9,806 bases of DNA from an uncultured Synechococcaceae cyanobacterium (lineage in GTDB: Bacteria > Cyanobacteriota > Cyanobacteriia > PCC-6307 > Cyanobiaceae), in the NCBI GenBank assembly GCA_902538695.1, contig CACBGC010000031.1, positions 1 through 9,806 on the forward strand, written 5' to 3'. A program made the position numbers and the translations under genes. How positions within the stretch are numbered: the stretch's first letter is position 1; each line of letters begins with the position of its first letter. The notes below the pieces were generated by a model. That model ran no database searches. It was not told the origin of the DNA and worked only from the letters and a program-made list of their open reading frames with translations. Positions 7,440 through 9,806 of the stretch are shown piece after piece.

Positions 7440-7593
7440 GTTTATCTTCTACGGAATGATTTTCTGCTTTTTGTATCATTCTTACCATTGAATCCACCAT
7501 TAATCTCTTTGCAGAAGTTACTTTTAATCCAGATGGAGTTGTTGATATTTGTTCTCCAGGGCGATTATATGAAGTTGGTCTAAATGGAGTCAT
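7414..7593 (-). CDS. Small protein of unknown function upstream of cpeS (orf59)
   Basis: A 59-aa frame, ATG at 7591-7593 and TAA at 7414-7416: MTPFRPTSYNRPGEQ at the start, a short amphipathic helix-like stretch SAKRLMVDSMVRMIQKAE (27-44), and an acidic, asparagine-rich tail. I recognise no domain, signal peptide or membrane segment. Its 3' end overlaps the TTG start of cpeS by 26 bp in another frame, so ribosomes ending orf59 would stop just beyond the cpeS start. That arrangement favours a real, translated gene whose reading promotes cpeS translation. The alternatives are a leader peptide without its own function, or a fusion to CpeS by frameshift. A part in phycoerythrin maturation is inference from position only. 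The 117 bp upstream, between this gene and the end of dedA, hold its only plausible private promoter: ATGACA (7672 to 7667), 19 bp, TATAAA (7647 to 7642), weak. Confidence 0.6.
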   Translation of the reverse strand: MTPFRPTSYNRPGEQISTTPSGLKVTSAKRLMVDSMVRMIQKAENHSVEDKLDEESNNN

Positions 7594-7595
7594 CT

Positions 7596-7655
7596 AATAA
7601 CTTTAAAAATTAATCGATTTCTATTCTTGCATGAATCATTATTTATAAAGTTATT
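7596..7655. repeat. 10-bp perfect inverted repeat flanking a 40-nt spacer
   Basis: AATAACTTTA at 7596-7605 and its exact reverse complement TAAAGTTATT at 7646-7655. In a minus-strand transcript the second arm ends two nucleotides before the orf59 start codon, so pairing would fold the leader against the start. The stem is AT-rich and thus weak, and it forms only if transcription begins upstream of 7655; the weak TATAAA candidate at 7647-7642 would begin downstream of the first arm and abolish it. Chance occurrence is quite possible in DNA of this composition. Confidence 0.35.
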
Positions 7656-7710
7656 GTTTGCGAAAATGTCATATCTTTCATCTTTGATTACAGAATTTCC
7701 AACTTTTTTG

Positions 7711-8346
7711 TTATTTAGGCATTTTATTTTTTGCCAATCCTGAAATAGTCGCTAAAGCAAACATTCCCAATAGAGCAGTCCCTAGAAATAATCCTGCTCC
7801 CTGGCTAACTCCAGCTCCTACTGCCACTAGTATAGAGTCACTGATTAGAAGACTTATTAATAATGCAGGAGTAAATATCTTCCAGCGAGTTCCTCCAATA
7901 CCAATTGCGTAGCTTAGAAAATCAAAAAGGCCAGTCATTAGTAGACCTGTCATAAGAAAGAAATTTTCTTCTAGCTGGTTTTGATTAAAACTTTCAATCT
8001 TTTGCATTGCTTTCGGGCCTACTAAATTACGTACAGGAACCCGACCATAATTTCTTGCGATAAAGAAAGCAGCTTGGCAAAAAACGATATCAGAAAAGAT
8101 TATTGTCATGTAACCTTTTTGAAATCCTAGTAATGAACCAGCTAGCAGAGAATAAGCTGAACTTGGAAGGGCAGGTAAAATAATACTTACTCCTCTGAGG
8201 ATGAATATTCCAAAAGGAGCCCAAATCCCCATACTTTCTATTTTGTTCCTTAGGGGTTCAATTCCATAATTTTGGATTAAATAAATCAATACTACAAATA
8301 TTGCTATAAAAAAAACTACTGAGAGAACTTTCTGTAATTTATTCAT
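7711..8346 (-). CDS. TVP38/TMEM64 (VTT/DedA superfamily) membrane protein
   Basis: An integral membrane protein of 211 aa. Hydrophobic segments are visible at about 7-27, 42-62, 64-95 (re-entrant-like), 130-150, 156-178 and 184-203. The family hallmark is seen as LAGSLLGFQKGYM (68-80), matching the A-G-x-L-(F/L)-G-x-x-x-G element, followed by FFIARNYGR (94-102), matching the F-x-x-(A/G)-R-x-x-G-R element that closes the first half of the VTT domain (PF09335). The second half, GLFDFLSYAIGIGGTRWKIF (139-158), matches the usual block in which other members have Pro and Asn before the conserved Gly. Members of this superfamily act as lipid scramblases or as transporters linked to undecaprenyl phosphate recycling and proton-dependent stress tolerance; which applies here cannot be read. 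The ATG at 8344-8346 fits the first membrane helix. It diverges from the secreted protein gene and has a good private promoter. Confidence 0.85.
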   Translation of the reverse strand: MNKLQKVLSVVFFIAIFVVLIYLIQNYGIEPLRNKIESMGIWAPFGIFILRGVSIILPALPSSAYSLLAGSLLGFQKGYMTIIFSDIVFCQAAFFIARNYGRVPVRNLVGPKAMQKIESFNQNQLEENFFLMTGLLMTGLFDFLSYAIGIGGTRWKIFTPALLISLLISDSILVAVGAGVSQGAGLFLGTALLGMFALATISGLAKNKMPK

Positions 8347-8394
8347 TATTTTTTTAATAAATTTATTGGAAGTAAATTCTTAATTTAATATTTG

Positions 8395-8423
8395 ATTCTA
8401 TCTATAATAGAAATACTAATCAA
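8395..8423 (-). promoter_or_regulatory. Sigma70-type promoter for the VTT/DedA gene
   Basis: Read on the minus strand: -35 TTGATT (8423 to 8418), a spacer of exactly 17 bp, then -10 TAGAAT (8400 to 8395, 5 of 6 to consensus). Transcription would begin near 8388, leaving a leader of about 42 nt before the ATG at 8346. This is the best complete promoter I see in the window, though AT-rich DNA produces such matches easily. Confidence 0.5.
8403..8408 (+). promoter_or_regulatory. -10 element candidate for the secreted protein gene
   Basis: A perfect TATAAT on the plus strand, two bases from the -10 of the opposing promoter. Expected start is near 8414, giving a leader of about 80 nt before the ATG at 8494. 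No strong -35 stands at 16-18 bp upstream (TTAATT-like sequence only). A TTGACA at 8432-8437 lies downstream and lacks a -10 at proper distance. Confidence 0.4.
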
Positions 8424-8493
8424 TAAAAATTTTGACAAATTTTTAATCTTATATTTCCTACTAATAAAAATTATTTGTATTCCATAAGTAGTC

Positions 8494-8913
8494 ATGATTA
8501 ATTCTAAGAATAAAGTTAATTCAATATTTTTTAGGAATATATTTAATTTAGTTCTTTCGATTATTGTTTTCTTTTGTGTTTCAATAAAAAAATCAGAAGC
8601 TTTGCCTCACGAATGGGTTGGAGTCCCTAAAAGTGAATACGGAGAGCAGTTATGGGATAGGAAAAGTATAAAAAGGAATGAGGATGGTTCTGTGAGAGTA
8701 TTGAGTAAATTTATTCCAAAAACAAAAAGTGAAATTACTAGGGATATTCTCTATACAATGGATATAAATTGTTTTGAAAAATTATTTAGAGATGTTGATG
8801 TCTCAATAGATGAAGCAAATAGCAATTCCAATGATTTAGCTAATTGGCAAGATCCAAATGGAGATAAACTGATTTCGGGTGTTATTGGTCAAGTCTGCAG
8901 AGTCGAAAACTAA
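8494..8913 (+). CDS. Small exported protein of unknown function
   Basis: A protein of 139 aa with a clear signal peptide: a lysine/arginine-containing N-region (1-14), a hydrophobic core at about 16-30 (FNLVLSIIVFFCVSI), and a likely cleavage after SEA (residue 36), giving a mature protein of about 103 aa starting LPHEW. It should reach the periplasm or thylakoid lumen. The mature part has an aromatic start, then EQLWDRKSIKRNEDGSVRVLSKF (51-73) and two cysteines (93 and 135) that could form a disulfide; the pattern W-x-x-x-S-I-x-x-x-x-x-x-x-V-x-V recalls small surface-adhesin-E-like periplasmic proteins, a weak similarity judged by eye. No catalytic motif is seen. It has its own promoter region shared with the divergent VTT/DedA gene and ends upstream of a strong hairpin terminator, so it is probably monocistronic. 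The ATG is chosen because it starts the signal peptide; no Shine-Dalgarno is present. Confidence 0.75.
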   Translation: MINSKNKVNSIFFRNIFNLVLSIIVFFCVSIKKSEALPHEWVGVPKSEYGEQLWDRKSIKRNEDGSVRVLSKFIPKTKSEITRDILYTMDINCFEKLFRDVDVSIDEANSNSNDLANWQDPNGDKLISGVIGQVCRVEN

Positions 8914-8970
8914 AAATTTTAAGTTATAAAAAATACGAAAAATAACTAGTTCTCAATGATTTGAAAGTAT

Positions 8971-8995
8971 AAAACCCTGTCAAGAACAGGGTTTT
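8971..8995. terminator. Bidirectional hairpin terminator
   Basis: AAAACCCTGT and ACAGGGTTTT form a perfect 10-bp stem around a 5-nt loop (CAAGA on the plus strand). The A/T ends of the stem give a U-tract in either direction. It can end the secreted protein transcript (stop at 8913) and the tRNA-Phe transcript coming from the right, whose 3' end is only 5 bp away at 9001. Confidence 0.85.
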
Positions 8996-9000
8996 AAAGG

Positions 9001-9073
9001 TGCCAGGACCCAGATTTGAACTGGGGACACGGCGATTTTCAGTCGCCTGCTCTACCAACTGAGCTATCCCGGC
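9001..9073 (-). tRNA. trnF: tRNA-Phe (GAA)
   Basis: The 73 nt fold as a complete cloverleaf: 7-bp acceptor stem (GCCGGGA with TCCTGGC, containing one G-U pair), 4-bp D stem (GCTC/GAGC), 5-bp anticodon stem (GGCGA/TCGCC) with loop CTGAAAA and anticodon GAA at 9038-9040, a 5-nt variable loop, and a 5-bp T stem (CCCAG/CTGGG) with loop TTCAAAT. The discriminator is A, as expected for tRNA-Phe. The bases after it read CCT, so a full CCA is not encoded and must be added after transcription. A hairpin terminator follows 5 bp downstream. Confidence 0.97.
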
Positions 9074-9080
9074 TCTAACC

Positions 9081-9086
9081 TATATA
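9081..9086 (-). promoter_or_regulatory. -10 candidate for tRNA-Phe
   Basis: TATATA (5 of 6 to consensus) lies 7 bp upstream of the tRNA 5' end, placing transcription start almost at the mature end. No -35 is recognisable at 16-18 bp. Read-through from the kinase gene 91 bp upstream on the same strand is the alternative. Confidence 0.3.
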
Positions 9087-9164
9087 CTCTAAATTACGAT
9101 GTGTAGTTTGTGAAACCCTTGTCATTAAAAATTTTATATCTTCATCAAATATTCCCAAAAACTA

Positions 9165-9806
9165 TTATTTTGCATTAATCGCTATTAAGGCAGTGCCAAA
9201 TGAAGTAGTTTTTTTACAGGAAACTATTGGTATATTGATAATTTTTTCTCTTATTTTTCTCCATTGTGGGTTTTTTGAACCTCCACCAATAGTAATAATT
9301 TTTTTTGGAAGGGAACCTGTTAGTTCGCCTAGTTTTTCCCATCCTTTCAATTCGATCTTGGCTAGCCCCTCGAATAATGCATGTAAATAAAGTGAGTCGC
9401 TTACTGGCCTTGGATAAAGGATCGGCTCTAAATTAGCATTATTAACAGGAAATCTCTCTCCTTTACTATTGAGAGGTAAAAGATTTAAAGAAGTATTTTT
9501 CGATGGATTAATTTGTCGACTGAGCTCCTTTATTTCTGAATCAGAGAATAATTGAGACAAGATACCGCAACCTGCGTTTGATGCCCCTCCACATATCCAA
9601 TTGCCGTTTACTCTATGGTTTGTAACTCCTTGTTTTTTTATAGGTCTATCAATAATTTTTTTTACTACAATAGTCGTTCCTAAAACTGTGAGACCATCTT
9701 CTTTACCTAAACCTGCAGCTATTACACTTGCATTAGAGTCAGTGGTGCCTGAAATTAATATTAATTTCTTATTCAAGTTAAATCTCTCTGCTAAATCAAA
9801 ATTCAC
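9165..9806 (-). CDS. FGGY-family carbohydrate kinase, C-terminal part
   Basis: The gene runs off the right edge; 213 C-terminal codons are visible, about half of a typical 400-500 aa member. FGGY kinases phosphorylate sugars or polyols with ATP. Seen: ISGTTDSNASVIAAGLG (18-34 of the fragment), whose Asp23 fits the catalytic base in the G-x-x-D-x-x-A-x-x-x-G motif, then the phosphate-binding VLGTTIVVK (41-49), WICGGASNAGC (70-80), and the ATP-adenine motif IGGGSKNPQWRKI (173-185), closing with TSFGTALIA (200-208). The compact form with TTDSNAS recalls the cyanobacterial/plant plastid XK-1 group, whose Synechococcus member has been reported to phosphorylate D-ribulose; that specificity is inference. 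The GTG at the edge (9804-9806) is an internal Val codon, not the true start. It lies on the same strand as tRNA-Phe, 91 bp away. Confidence 0.85.
   Translation of the reverse strand: MNFDLAERFNLNKKLILISGTTDSNASVIAAGLGKEDGLTVLGTTIVVKKIIDRPIKKQGVTNHRVNGNWICGGASNAGCGILSQLFSDSEIKELSRQINPSKNTSLNLLPLNSKGERFPVNNANLEPILYPRPVSDSLYLHALFEGLAKIELKGWEKLGELTGSLPKKIITIGGGSKNPQWRKIREKIINIPIVSCKKTTSFGTALIAINAK

Noticed and set aside
6392..7593. cpeB-cpeS-orf59 as a horizontally acquired island
   Set aside because: Base composition matches the neighbours, there are no integrase, tRNA-border or repeat signs, and remnant PE genes are a known vertical feature of high-light Prochlorococcus.
8432..8437. Perfect TTGACA as a -35 for the secreted protein gene
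   Set aside because: No reasonable -10 stands 16-18 bp downstream (sequence there reads TTCCTA-like); the TATAAT at 8403 is the better candidate.
9193..9390. Open frame of 65 codons antisense to the FGGY kinase
   Set aside because: It opposes the conserved ATP-binding part of the kinase; its hydrophobic look comes from the reverse of Lys/Glu-rich codons.
1..9806. CRISPR array, insertion sequence, phage or toxin-antitoxin system
   Set aside because: No regularly spaced direct repeats, transposase or integrase motifs, terminal repeats or paired small toxin-antitoxin genes were seen on either strand.

Overview
The window reads as ordinary core genome from a streamlined marine picocyanobacterium, most likely a high-light Prochlorococcus of the MED4 type. 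Four things point there: very AT-rich DNA, gene spacing of 0-150 bp, almost no recognisable Shine-Dalgarno sites, and one degenerate phycoerythrin beta gene (cpeB) next to its lyase cpeS with no alpha subunit or phycobilisome genes nearby. The assignment rests on protein motifs and gene order read by eye, not on a database search.

Left part (1-6282): the start of methylthioadenosine phosphorylase (mtnP, minus, cut by the window edge) lies head to head with a two-domain protein joining an FAD/NAD(P)H oxidoreductase to selenide,water dikinase (SelD). The two start codons are only 10 bp apart. The stop codon of the SelD fusion abuts that of a CCA-adding-type nucleotidyltransferase. That gene follows a UvrD/PcrA helicase and a small unknown gene (91 aa) in a probable three-gene minus-strand operon (orf91-uvrD-cca).

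Middle (6283-7593): a phycoerythrin remnant. cpeB (plus) keeps the bilin cysteine equivalent to Cys82 but has lost Cys50, Cys73 and the C-terminal cysteine. cpeS (minus) encodes the lyase expected to load that site. The two genes overlap tail to tail by 17 bp. A 59-aa reading frame overlaps the TTG start of cpeS by 26 bp and looks translationally coupled to it.

Right part (7594-9806): a VTT/DedA-type membrane protein and a small secreted protein diverge from a shared 147-bp promoter region. A perfect hairpin terminator separates the secreted protein gene from tRNA-Phe(GAA). The window ends inside an FGGY carbohydrate kinase resembling the cyanobacterial/plastid sugar kinase group.

I see no mobile element, CRISPR array, phage gene or clear novel system. 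The points most worth a second look are the overlapping and coupled arrangement around cpeB/cpeS/orf59, the fused SelD, and the extreme packing at both ends of the SelD gene.
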